Source: Hemileia vastatrix
Taxonomy: Eukaryota > Basidiomycota > Pucciniomycetes > Pucciniales > Zaghouaniaceae
Length of the DNA stretch: 64,000 nt
Direction: 5' to 3'
Assembly (NCBI GenBank): GCA_030280995.1
Contig: JASXTE010000005.1
Coordinates: 27,499,501-27,563,500, forward strand
Both the position numbers and the translations under genes were made by a program. Positions 10,866 to 20,950 of the stretch are shown piece after piece. Positions within the stretch are counted from its first letter, which is position 1. Each line of letters starts with the position of its first letter. A model generated the notes under the pieces. The model was not told where the DNA came from, ran no database searches, and saw nothing but the letters and a program-made list of their open reading frames with translations.

Positions 10866-11926
10866 ATGAATACTAGAAGTACCAATCCTACCACTGAAAC
10901 TACCGCCAACGTCGTGGACGCAATTCAACAGTTTGTGCGCACTCAGCCCCCTGCTGCTTCACCAACAACGCCCGTAACTACACTTATGGGTGGGACAAGA
11001 TGCACCCGCTGCATTGAAAATGGCATAACTCCTTGTCATTTCTCAAAAACCCGTTGTGGCAATAATTTCTTCACTGTAAGTCATCTTCACTTTCCTTCCT
11101 TGTTGTCACTAAACTTTCTTTTCTTTCCCCTTTTTTTTTTTTGTTTTAGTCATGCGATTACTGCAAGACTCACAAAAAGAAGTGTAGTTACTATGGGCCG
11201 CCCACCGTTGCATGCCTGGACCCTAACGCCTCCACTACTAACTTGATGAGTCAAATGACCATCAAGTTCCTGGCACCTGCTCCTGTTACCCCACCTGGTA
11301 ACAAATGAACCAAGGTTGTTTACCGCAAACCTACACCCAGTAGCATCGCTTCTGTCCCAAGATCTCTCTTTTCAGAGGAGAGTACCGTAAGTCTTCTTTT
11401 CTTACTTCTTCCTTTCTTAATCCTAACATTTCCTTCTTTTTTTTCTTTCTCTTTTCTCTTTCAGAATGCTCCAGGCACACTTTAAGCTGAAACGCCACCA
11501 CCACCAAACGTTCCTCTATTCATTCTAGCCTTGGAAGAAGATTCCGTCTGGGATACCGCTCCTATTCCGGAGTGTACTCCTTGTACACCCACCCCTGACT
11601 GGACAATTATGCAGCCGGTCTTTGATACAATCATCCCGGACAAATGGCCCATCAAAACTACTCCGGCCACCAATGATGAAGAGCCTGCCGGGGCTCAAAA
11701 CTGGGAATTTGCAGAGCACGTTGCCTGCGCACCATACAATGCAACCATGTGTGGTATGAACAATATGATAGTCGCTGTCAAAAAATTTCTCAAGGCGGTC
11801 CCGGTCTATACTCGGGCCAAGTATGACAAAAGAAAACAGCTAGTCACCACCTTGCAGCAAAACATGCAAGAGGCTGTTTGCAACTGGGCTTTCTGCGTTC
11901 CAATCTTTGAGGACACAGAATACTAA
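10866..11926 (+). pseudogene. antisense gene A: three-exon Cys-rich protein
   Basis: Gene model: exon 1 10866-11075, intron GTAAGT...TTTTAG, exon 2 11150-11386, intron GTAAGT...TTTCAG, exon 3 11465-11926. All junctions are phase 0, giving 302 codons. Two in-frame stops, TGA at 11306 and TAA early in exon 3, break it; both could come from C-to-T change of CGA and CAA. Residues ~48-83 hold the pattern C-x2-C-x7-C-x14-C-x2-C-x6-C, with a basic last loop (KTHKKK), close to the spacing of fungal Zn2Cys6 DNA-binding clusters. The first intron falls inside the 14-residue linker. It lies between pol and the 3' LTR, on the strand opposite to pol, and shares its cysteine pattern with the neighbour at 12321. 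Function is inferred only. Confidence 0.6.
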
Positions 11927-12320
11927 AAAAAAACTTCCTTGTATATAGTACCTGTAAATTGTATATTATCTTGTAAAAAAAAACTGTAATATTATTATTT
12001 TATTTTCCCTTAATTTTCCTGTGAAACTTCTACAACTGCGAGATGAGTTGCCTTCAGAAATTATCATCATTTTTCTAAGCAGCACCCTTCTACTAAATTC
12101 TTGAGATTTTTGCTACTTTCTATAGCAGCAAATACTTCCCCTGCATTGAAGATGCATGCGCTCTCTTGTAATCTTCAGATCTTTGCAATATATGACTTTC
12201 CCTTGACTGTGACACACTTGCCTTTCCTTGGGTCCTTCATTATGACGAAAATTTTTCCCTATCTTCTTAGAAACCATCCGGGGCTCAAGTCAAACATGGC
12301 GCACTGGTGACTTCTCTACA
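11927..12320. other. spacer between the two antisense genes
   Basis: AT-rich spacer with TTGTATATAGTACC and TGTAATATTATT motifs that could serve 3'-end formation of gene A. A 69-codon plus-strand frame (12101-12310) ends 10 nt before gene B. It shows a hydrophobic mid-part but no recognisable feature, and might belong to the gene B leader. Confidence 0.35.
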
Positions 12321-13177
12321 ATGCCATGTTATCTTATAAATAACCCTTCTAATAACCTAGATCTCTTTCATCCAAATGTTATGACTCAATATTGTACCTT
12401 CCCAAAAGATCAGGAGTGCTTGTTTTGTAAGCGCTGCAACTTCCATTGTTTATTTTCTAAACCTTGGGGGTATGCCTCCTTTAGACCTGCCTGTGAAAAT
12501 TGCTTTAGATACCGCAAAACTTGCAAGATCTCTTTAAACCAGAATACTCCTCCGCCTGCTGGTTATATCCGCTTTCCACCTAGCTCTACTAGTAGCACTC
12601 CCATAGCTACAACCACTAGTCCCACTATTTCCACTAATAATAATGTTCCTTATGAATCGCCATTGCTTCCTAGTTTTCCCAGGCGCAAAATATCTATTCA
12701 GCCTTGCGCTACACCTTCTTCCACTCTGAGATCTAATGCTTCTATGCGCTCAGGCTCCACTGCAGCTGCTCCTGACGTGGTTACCATTACTTCACTATCA
12801 GCGCACCCACAAAACTTATTAGCAAGTAAGTATCCTTTATTATACTTATGCTTCCTTTACACACTGACTCTTTTTCAGGCTTCAATGAATCCATCTCCCT
12901 GGGAAGGGTTCCTATTCCTTTACCCTTCGTCCATTCCATGCAAATGTTTTCCAGACTTTGTCTTATATATGACGCTATGTCTCTGTCCTACTCTAATGCA
13001 CCAGCTTTTTCTGACACTGAACTTGAAGCTCGCTATACCCATATAGAAGTTATAGGTCAGCTAATGAAGGAAATCAGCTCATCAACTATTCTTGGATTCG
13101 CCGCCGATCCCCGTTTCTTCGTCATGCCTGAAGACTGGAAAGGATATCCTATTAGCTTTCACTCTGATACTGAATAG
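12321..13177 (+). CDS. antisense gene B: intact Zn2Cys6-like protein
   Basis: Gene model: exon 1 12321-12825, intron 12826-12878 (GTAAGT...TTTCAG), exon 2 12879-13177, joined in phase 1 to give 267 residues with no internal stop. Residues ~34-70 carry C-x2-C-x6-C-x14-C-x2-C-x6-C with basic loops (KRCNFH and FRYRKT), matching the Zn(II)2Cys6 spacing with a longer linker. A Ser/Thr/Pro-rich stretch follows (residues ~75-165). The C-terminal ~100 residues after the intron are more ordered, with a possible helix around ARYTHIEVIGQLMKEI. It converges with pol, whose last exon-like frame ends at 13782. The gene is the likely regulator or DNA-binding accessory of the element; it could alternatively be a captured host gene. 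Family not recognised beyond the cysteine pattern. Confidence 0.6.
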
Positions 13178-13781
13178 CCCACTAGCGCTTTTCATTATGA
13201 GCCTCCTCTGTCCATTCTCCCTGTACATAGTATTCATATATTTTTCATGCTATGCCTTCACATAATCTTTTTAGACACGGCGCTATTTTATTACACCTGT
13301 CTTCCATACTTTTAGAGCGCCTAACTTTGCGCCCTCTACTTTCTTTAAAAGACTGTAAACCCAAAAAAAATAAAAATAAACCTTCATATTGTAAAAAATT
13401 ACCGCCTTTACTGCGATACAGCAATATACCATGTAAAATAAGAATTGAACTGTAGAGAGCCTCATCTATAAATTGCTATTCCACTCCTGGTTAGTTAACC
13501 CATTAGCTAAATCCCCAGCATCTTTTACATTTACGTGATACACATCTCCTTTAATCCAATTACTTATTTTGTCATGTCCCCTCGAACGATGAAAATATAA
13601 GATTTCATTTTCCTCTGCACCCTCATCTAAGCGCTTGTGCCAGTTGCCTGTTCAGCCATAGTCCGCCTAACTTCCAGTCAGCGCCCTCTATCCGTCACAA
13701 CTGTGCCAAAGCCTCCTGTGAGTCCTCTTAGAAAAACAAAACTTAAAATAACTTTTTATGTTTAACCTCTTCCTGGAGGTA
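13178..13781. other. convergent spacer between gene B and pol
   Basis: No gene supported. It contains the 3' ends of transcripts from both strands, so transcripts of gene B and of pol probably overlap here. Confidence 0.4.
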
Positions 13782-14102
13782 TTATTCTGGTAGTTTTTCC
13801 TCATTCCGGAGGTTATCTTGTATCACTGGAACACCCCTTGGGTAGAATCTTTTGATCTGATCTGCAGCCACACGTTGCTTCCACTCAGTACCATCCAATT
13901 CCTCCAGTAAATAAGACCCTCCAGTTATCTTCTTTCTTATCCTATATGGACCGTTCCATCTGTCAGAAAACATCTTGCCCCATTGCCTTTCTAAACTTCT
14001 ATTATAAACCAAAACCAAATCTCCTGAATTCAATGGCTTCCTTAACCTATGCTCTAAATGCTCATCCCAATATTTAACTGACTTGTCACGGATCTGCATC
14101 AT
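13782..14102 (-). pseudogene. integrase C-terminal tail (chromo/SH3-like)
   Basis: The minus-strand frame reads RYWDEH-like, then GDLVLVYNRSLE...WNGPYRI...GSYLLEELDGT...VAADQIKRFYP, the typical C-terminal tail after the integrase core in gypsy elements. In the same frame upstream, a stop (TAA at about 14108) follows DEFVKKAY. The HHCC zinc-binding and DDE catalytic parts that should precede it are missing; fewer than 300 nt separate this tail from RNase H. Confidence 0.8.
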
Positions 14103-14139
14103 TCTTTAATACGCCTTCTTCACAAACTCGTCTTTCCTT

Positions 14140-15132
14140 TCAAGCTGCACTACCCTCACTACAAACATCCTTTGCATCGTCAATATCTATTTTTATGTCT
14201 TTATGGACCTTCCGCATTACTAGTTTATTGTCATCACGAACAATACTGCCTGCTAATTTATTGTCATCGCGGACGTTACTGTTAAATCTTTCATAACAAT
14301 AATCTATCCCATTTACCCATCTCTTATCTTCTTCCAATTCTTCCGCTTCCGAGTCTTCTTCACACAGTGGTCTTATTGACAATGAATCCGGCATAGTGAA
14401 CAATTTTCCCGGTTTATGGACTAAATCAAAAAAAAACAAATTAATCTGCGCTACCCACCTTGTCATGGGCGCATCTGGTAAACTCAGGCTACTAATCATT
14501 CGTACCAACAATAGCGCATCAACCTGCATCTCAAAATTCTGCCCCTAAAGCATCCATTGTAGCTTCCTAAGAATCTTCACTACTCCACATAACTCCAACT
14601 TGGACTGAGAGTACCTGGACTCCGCTTTGTTAAAAGTCTTAGACTCATAAAGGACAGGTCTATCATTACCTTCCTCATCCTCCTGCATCAAACCTGCGCC
14701 CCCCGTGGACACACTAGAATCTACCGCTAATATAATTTTCCCAGCACCTGGTCCATACTCCAATTTCTTCAAAAGAATGTCTTTCCCTACAATCCTTTTC
14801 AATAACTCGAATGACTCCTCACATTCCTCCACCCAATCCCATACAACATCTTTTCTCGTTAAGTGCCGTAAAGGTGAAGACAACAAGGAAAAATATTGAA
14901 TAAACATTCTTACATAGGTACAGATGCCTAAAAACCCTCTACCTTCCTTAATATTTCTTACTCTCAGCCACGTAAGTACCTTATTCCTCTGTTTCTCAGC
15001 AACAATTCTCCCTTCCTTGCATACCACATGTCCCACTATATCTAGCGCTGGAACACAACAAGCAAATTTGGACCCAGAAATTGTTAATCCTGCCTCCTCT
15101 ATCCTAAATAGCACTCTTTCCAGAGTAATCAC
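14140..15132 (-). pseudogene. gypsy pol: RT connection and RNase H
   Basis: Two consecutive minus-strand frames (15132-14545 and 14529-14140), separated by a stop. The first begins in the RT thumb (ITLERVLFRIEEAGLTIS), then shows FLGICTYVRMFIQ and the RNase H motifs AVDSSVSTGGAGL and ESKTFNKAESRYSQSKLELC. The second continues with VDALLLVRMI and APMTRWVAQINLFFFDLVHK, ending in an acidic tail. RNase H degrades the RNA strand during reverse transcription. The first catalytic Asp (AVD) and the Glu (LEL) are visible. Confidence 0.85.
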
Positions 15133-15168
15133 ATATTCCCAAACAAACTTTCTAATACGCGGATTCTC

Positions 15169-15984
15169 TTATAACACTTCCCCATTGTAATCACTGGCTG
15201 GTCCTTTTATACTGCCATCATCGATGAAAATTCCCACATGTTCTGGAATTTCATCCTGCAATATCCACATCATCTGTGCTTGGTATACCGCCCCAGAATT
15301 CTTTGCGCCTTGCGGTAACCTTGTCAACCTGAAGCGCCCCAGTGGTGTTTCAAACGTCGTCATGGGTCTGGATGATTAATCCAATTTGCGCTCATCGTAT
15401 CCTCCCATAATATCACCTAATCCATAACATGCACATCCCACAAAAGAATCCACAAACTCTTCTGGTGTTGGTGGCATCCCTGCGTCCTTTACTGTAACCT
15501 TGTTCATTTCTCTAAGATCATGAACAACCCTTAATTTACCAATATGTTTAACAATGCAAAACACTGGACTTGAATAACTAGACATAGACTGTTCATACAA
15601 GCCAGACTTTAACCTTCCCCTTATTAATTCCGTATACTCTTCTCTTATGGCCGCTGGTATTGGAAAAGCCTTCTTCTGCCACGGCGCATGAGGTATAACT
15701 GGAACAATATAAGTTTTACCATAAGAGTGTTTTAACAAACCTCTTTCCTCTTCTGAAAACGCAATAGCATTCTCCTTAAGAACCATAAAATGTAACAACA
15801 ACTTCTTTTCTTCCTGCAATAACCAATCCTCTGGTCCAAAATTAACCATCTGAAGCCTTTCCATCATAATCTTACCAGTAGGCGCAAAATCAGGCGGAAA
15901 CTTTGTTAAAGGGGTATCATAAGGATTCCTAGACAACGCTGGCCTCTGCAAAGGAGGATTCAAATCAGACATCGCTACATTCAC
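15169..15984 (-). pseudogene. gypsy pol: reverse transcriptase
   Basis: Two minus-strand frames (15984-15376 and 15363-15169), split by stop(s) at about 15370. Fingers motif SSPVFCIVKHIGKLRVVHDL, motif A region GLGDIMGGYDER, then LGRFRLTRLPQGAKNS and the catalytic box as FIDD (Asp codons at 15217-15222). The frame can be extended upstream of 15984 in readable form to about 16090. RT copies element RNA to DNA. The catalytic residues are present but the stops make this copy inactive. Confidence 0.9.
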
Positions 15985-16301
15985 TGGTTTAACCTTAACA
16001 GCTACTGGTTTATACTTTGATGCAAAACAGCTCTTGCTGATTTCTTCATTAATTAAAATAAAACCCTTTTTAATATAACTACGGGTTGCACCTAAATCCT
16101 TTTTTTGTCTTTTCTTTTAAATGTAACTATAACAATATCCGTAATCAAAGAAATTAAAAAGCTTTGGTATAATACATTCTACAGTAGTATTCCCAAGACA
16201 CCTATGAAGTACTGCTTTACGTATCCCTTCTTGTTGGACTGACTGGTCACTATCTGGGTTCCTCTCATCCTGGGAGATAGTAACACCTAAAATTCCAGTC
16301 C

Positions 16302-17990
16302 CTAATGAAAATGTTGGCGCCTTCCTGGCAGTCGCCCTATCTCGTCATCTGAGACTTCCTCATAAAATTCTCTTTCTTTCTCTAACTGCGCAGCTCCAGA
16401 GTACTTAGTTTCCCAGCCACCATCCTTGGGCGCTACTAAGACCGCTGTTACTGGAACACCATCATCACCCATAATCCTTATTCCAATAGTCTTATTCAAA
16501 CAATAATCTATAGTTGCAGAATAATCCATTAAAAATGGCGTGCCTAAAACTGGTTTTACTACCCCCATTGGAACATAAAAATGTATATCCCTCGTTGCTC
16601 CCGCAACTCTAGTGTTTACATACTCTGCTACACCTATAACAGGTAACCTACCTCCACCAATTCCTGTGACAGTGCCTTGACTGTCTTTAACAGGAAGACA
16701 TAACTCCACTGCATCATCCACTGACACCACATTGATTTGTGAACCTGTATCTACTAACGCTTTAATTTGCTTACCATTTACAGTAATTGTTAAATACCCT
16801 AAGGGTCCTGCATAATGTGGCGCCCTAGGTATTCCAACAATCTGCTGAAATTTCTGCTGTTCAACATCAAACTCAGTGCAATTAGCAATCCTTTGCTTCC
16901 TACAATTATACACAATTCCATTTGCTACATCCGGCACTACAGCTGTCAGCATCCCCAATAGAAAAGAGACTGTAGTCTTCAAACGTTGCGCAACTAAATC
17001 CTCGGCCGCATTAGGAAAATCAGAGTGAACCGGACTCTGCATTCTCCATTTAGGTTGAGTCGCCTTCGCACCAGCTTTTGCTCTTCCAGGTGGGCTCTTT
17101 GGAATATTGTGCCTTGCTCCTGGAATTCCTTCAGCAGGTACCGCTCTTTGCTTTACTACCTCTGATTCCTCCAACATTGCAGTTTGATCTTCTACCTGGT
17201 GATCCACGCCATAACCACCTGGTTCCATACCCTCAATTTCAACATCCTCCATAGGCGCAGGTGTATTCTCTCTAGTAGTATACCCTACTTCCTCCATATC
17301 CTCTGGATTCGCATACCTAGCGCCAGCCCTTCTTGGCCTAGCAACTGTAGGTGGGGCCATTTTCTTGTGCTTTGCTGCAAACATCTCCAAACGCGCTGCG
17401 GTGAGTGGCGCTGAAACTGCTCCCTCTTTTACTTTAAAATCCAGCACTGCGCAAGTAACTGCAAAATTGACTGACTTTGTATCCTTGCCTTTTTCTTTAA
17501 TTTTGGGCTCTTTACCCTTGTTTGACCTGCCTTCCATAGACTTTTTATTAATATGATCAATGACCATGGCTCGCATACCTCGATCCTTGTCTTTAACAAG
17601 CTTAGTGCCGTCTTCCAACATAAGCGTAGTCCTGTCCTCATATACTACCTTTTCTTCTATATCTCTTTGAAGCGCGTTACACCTCATCCTAGTATGACCC
17701 TCTTTATTACAATAATAGTACACCATAGCAGAAAAACACAAAGGTTGAGGAGAACTCTTGGTCCTAAACAATTCTTTCCCCTTTGCCGCTTCAATTATCT
17801 TTTTCTCCAACTCATCAATCTTTGCCATAATTGAATCTGGCTCCTTAGTGAGAACTTTATCTTTAGGTGACAACATCTGAGGAGGCAATCGTGCACCAGA
17901 TGCATCTTCATTCATCTCCTCATTATCCAAAGAAACCCTAGCTACGTGACGCTCAACTCGACGCAACTTCATTTCAGCTTCCACCGCCAT
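16302..17990 (-). CDS. gypsy gag C-terminus and aspartic protease
   Basis: A 562-codon open frame. Near residue 90-105 is a damaged CCHC zinc knuckle (YYYCNKEGHTRMRC: the first Cys is Tyr). A long charged and Pro-rich linker follows, then the retropepsin-like domain: the active-site motif ALVDTGS (DTGS codons 16740-16751), a hydrophobic GIGGGRLPVIG turn, and PVLGTPFLMDY. The protease would process the polyprotein. The frame differs from that of gag at 18002-18604, and only ~11 nt lie between them, so either a frameshift mutation or a programmed shift joins them. Confidence 0.8.
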   Translation of the reverse strand: MAVEAEMKLRRVERHVARVSLDNEEMNEDASGARLPPQMLSPKDKVLTKEPDSIMAKIDELEKKIIEAAKGKELFRTKSSPQPLCFSAMVYYYCNKEGHTRMRCNALQRDIEEKVVYEDRTTLMLEDGTKLVKDKDRGMRAMVIDHINKKSMEGRSNKGKEPKIKEKGKDTKSVNFAVTCAVLDFKVKEGAVSAPLTAARLEMFAAKHKKMAPPTVARPRRAGARYANPEDMEEVGYTTRENTPAPMEDVEIEGMEPGGYGVDHQVEDQTAMLEESEVVKQRAVPAEGIPGARHNIPKSPPGRAKAGAKATQPKWRMQSPVHSDFPNAAEDLVAQRLKTTVSFLLGMLTAVVPDVANGIVYNCRKQRIANCTEFDVEQQKFQQIVGIPRAPHYAGPLGYLTITVNGKQIKALVDTGSQINVVSVDDAVELCLPVKDSQGTVTGIGGGRLPVIGVAEYVNTRVAGATRDIHFYVPMGVVKPVLGTPFLMDYSATIDYCLNKTIGIRIMGDDGVPVTAVLVAPKDGGWETKYSGAAQLEKEREFYEEVSDDEIGRLPGRRQHFH

Positions 17991-18001
17991 TTCTACTTCT
18001 T

Positions 18002-18604
18002 CTAATCCATGGTACTTATAATTTCCTTTTTAACCAGTTTTCCTTTGTTATCCAAGCGCCTTTTTGCCCAGTCTTCAACTTCTGGTGCTAACGCTTCACA
18101 AAACCAAGGTAAAGACGCATTAGCATCACTAAAGTCTTCATTACTAACTAAATATCCCACTATTCGGTCGAAGTCTTCCCTAAAACTTTTAACTTCCTTA
18201 GGGTCTCGAACACCCCCTTTAGCTTTAACTCTTTTTACCAAGATATCCAGGTCCTTCATTGTGTACCTAGTTTCCTCGGTAACCTTTGGCCATCTCTTGA
18301 GCATCTGTTCTTTTAGCGCTGGCCAATCTCGCTCTTCATGCCCTTTTAGATCCTCTAAATTGTCTTTGCACTCATTAGTTACAAAAAATAGTACTTGACG
18401 CACCATATTGTATTCAGTCGCTCCATGAACTTCAGCTGCCTGTTCAAACCTGCATAAAAACTTCTTGGTATTAATGCCCGCAAAACGCAAGCTTTCATCT
18501 TTACACCTAATGATCGTAGTTACCATCTTTGGCAACGATGTCAAAGAATTGGGCAATTTAACCCTCTCCTGACATCCCCTAGATGTAGTTGCAGTAGGAT
18601 CCAT
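18002..18604 (-). CDS. gypsy gag
   Basis: A 200-codon frame from ATG at 18604. It has the usual rust gypsy gag content: a helical capsid-like stretch with FAGINTKKFLCRFEQAAEVH, then LEDLKGHEERDWPALKEQML and a KRWPKVTEETRYTMKDL segment. Gag forms the particle that encloses element RNA. It is the first gene after the 240-nt leader (18605-18844) and ends at a TAG just before the protease frame. Confidence 0.8.
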   Translation of the reverse strand: MDPTATTSRGCQERVKLPNSLTSLPKMVTTIIRCKDESLRFAGINTKKFLCRFEQAAEVHGATEYNMVRQVLFFVTNECKDNLEDLKGHEERDWPALKEQMLKRWPKVTEETRYTMKDLDILVKRVKAKGGVRDPKEVKSFREDFDRIVGYLVSNEDFSDANASLPWFCEALAPEVEDWAKRRLDNKGKLVKKEIISTMD

Positions 18605-18824
18605 TCCTGAAATATAAAATTGAAAAAGAGATCACAAAGCACACACTTGGTAATTAAACCTGACTATATTCACGATACAGCCCTACGCTATCTTCTGATG
18701 ACGGCTTATTGATCCACTTGTTATAGACCCTACAACTCTTCTGCTGAAGCGCTGGCTTGATTACGTCCTCTTGACAAAACCCTAAAAACCAAACAATCTA
18801 ATCAAAAATATTAGTTAAAATTAT

Positions 18825-18842
18825 GCCACTGTTGGGACACCA
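18825..18842 (-). promoter_or_regulatory. primer-binding site
   Basis: On the minus strand, TGGTGTCCCAACAGTGGC begins two bases after the 5' LTR end (TCTACA). The TGG start fits pairing to the CCA end of a tRNA. The tRNA species cannot be named from this window. Confidence 0.7.
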
Positions 18843-18844
18843 AT

Positions 18845-20079
18845 TGTAGACTGTTCTAAAGTACTAAGCAGTAGACACAATGCAAGATGGGTTGGTTCTC
18901 CTTTTCAATTTCTAAAAAAGAAGCACCTGCAACTCTTATTTTTAAAGACAGCACAATAATGTGTAACACTAATATTTGATTAGAAAGTTTAAAATATGAG
19001 AGATGAGTCTTAGAGATCAGGAAAACAAGTATTACTATCTGGATATTTCTATTCTTAATAAGCGCTAATATCCACAGCTACTCCCTCTTGAAGCACTCTC
19101 TTTGAATATGCCTTATTATAGCAATAAAATAACTCTAATAATAGCTACTCCTACTAAATCTATATATTCTCTCTATGTTGCGCTCTTTCACTATACTATA
19201 TGAAATACACACACAGGCGCACGAATGGTAAAAGACTCAGAAAAATATCTTTAATTCGCTATTCTATTTTACTTATATATATATTTCTCTTCTCTCTATC
19301 TATATATAACTCTCCTTCTCTATCAAATAGTCCTCTCTTTTATATTTTTCCAGTACTCAAGACACAGTTTGCTAGTGGATCTTCAGCGCTGGCTCTAGCA
19401 CCATATTAGTAAAACAATAGCTAATTTATTAGTAACTACGTACACTGCTTGTAACAACTACGGCGCCTAAAACATACCCTATAATTACTACCGCTAGTAT
19501 TAACTTGTTTCACTCATACTCCACATATGCGTTTTTGACTCTACCTTCATTGTTTTTTTTTGTTTCAGCGCTATTTTTAGTTTTGACCCACTCTAATGCT
19601 ATTCCTAGCCGCCTTGACTCTTGGGTAGTTTTACGATCAAGTCCCCACTCTCCTTTCTTTAATACTAAGTTCATAGTTCTGCCGATTCACTTAACTAGTT
19701 AGCCTCCCTTATTACCTGTTTCAGTAAGTTACCCAACTAGCGGCGGTACATTATACTATGCACTTGAGTCATCCTTAAGCTATAACTCTTTTCTTTAATG
19801 CGTAACACATAATTATTGGAAAGTCCAAATCCATATTGTTTAGCGCTTTACGGTCCTACATCAATAACACACAATTCCCCATTGTGCGGCACATCTCGCT
19901 ACAAAATCCGAGCGCACAGACCCTTAATCCTTTTCTGCACTTCCATTTCCTTTGTTCTTTGAAACACGCAAATACATATTATATTTTAGCACTTCCTACT
20001 GCGCTAACTTCCTTTGTTCTTCCTGGACTACGCGCGCTGATTGGTCTAAAATTATGCTACCTGCGAGACGCGTACCACA
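18845..20079 (-). repeat. 5' LTR of the gypsy element
   Basis: Begins TGTAGACTGTTC and ends GCGTACCACA on the plus strand; 1235 bp. It is the partner of 9501-10730. It is followed by TTGTT, the right-hand target duplication, and then the rest of the split tandem-repeat unit. Confidence 0.9.
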
Positions 20080-20540
20080 TTGTTATACTGGCTATTTTAT
20101 AACATTGAAAAAATTGATTTGGACTGGTGAAAATAATTTTTTGATGAAATTTTTATTTTCCATTTAAATTTGGCTTTGTCTCTTCCAATTATTTTTTAAA
20201 GCTATGTGAAGATAGTTTTCTGGTTTTATATGATGGTGCATCTGGCCTTATGTTGCTCTACTGGCTATTATATAAAATAAGAAAGCTTGATTTGGGCTGG
20301 TGAAAATAATTTGTTCATGAAATTTTCGTTTTTAATTTTTTTCATTTAATTTTTGATTTTTTTCTTCCAATTATGTTTTAAAGTTATGCCAAGATAGTTT
20401 TATGGTTTTATATGATGGTGCATCTGGCCTTAGGTTGTTCTACTGGCTATTATATAAAATTGGAAAACTTGATTTGGACTGGTGAAAATAATTGGTTGAT
20501 GAAATTTTCATTTTTGAATTTTTTTTTCCATTTTATTTCT
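20080..20540 (+). repeat. ~184-bp tandem repeat, 2.5 units
   Basis: Units begin near 20187 and 20371 with TTTAAAG(C/T)TATG. Each contains GGTGCATCTGGCCTTA, CTACTGGCTATTATATAAAA and GACTGGTGAAAATAATT. The rest of the unit cut by the gypsy insertion is 20080-20186. No coding content. Confidence 0.8.
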
Positions 20541-20905
20541 TTAATTCAATAAATTGCAGGGGGGGGGTATTGCCAAATTTTCATATCAGACTTTTAAAAA
20601 AAAATTGACTTGAATATTTGGTGATACCATTCCCTTAATTCAATAAAATACAGGGGGGGGGTATTACCAAATTTTCATATGAGACTTGCAAAAAAAATTG
20701 ACTTGAAATTTTCGTGATACCCATCCCTTACTTTAATATAATGCAGGGGAGAGTATTGCCAGAATTTCATATAAGACTTGCAAAATTCTTTACTAGAAAG
20801 AATTTTGGTGATACCCACACCTTATTTCAATCAAATGCAGGGGTGGGATTGGAAAATTTTCAAATGTGACTTGAAAATTTTAACTAAAAAAGAATTTTTA
20901 ACATT
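20541..20905 (+). repeat. ~93-bp tandem repeat with G-run core
   Basis: Four units, starting near 20545, 20637, 20731 and 20825, share AATTCAAT, then TGCAGGGG(G)GTATTGCC, a CATATNAGACTT block, and GGTGATACC near the end. The first and last parts of each unit are imperfect inverted repeats, so each unit could fold as a hairpin. A related single unit occurs at about 24900-25015. Confidence 0.75.
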
Positions 20906-20950
20906 AAAAATTTTTGAAAATTGAATTTAAAAAAAATTTATAACATTAAA

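Larger units (their letters stand above)
9501..20079 (-). mobile_element. Ty3/gypsy retrotransposon with antisense genes
   Basis: A 10.6-kb element, read on the minus strand as 5' LTR (18845-20079), primer site, gag, protease, RT, RNase H, a C-terminal integrase tail, then two plus-strand genes, polypurine tract and 3' LTR (9501-10730). The target duplication TTGT (TTGTT if the ends are shifted by one base) flanks it, and joining the flanks rebuilds a ~184-bp tandem-repeat unit. The reading frame of pol is interrupted several times and the integrase core is absent, so this copy cannot move by itself. LTR copies differ by scattered substitutions and small indels only. Confidence 0.9.
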
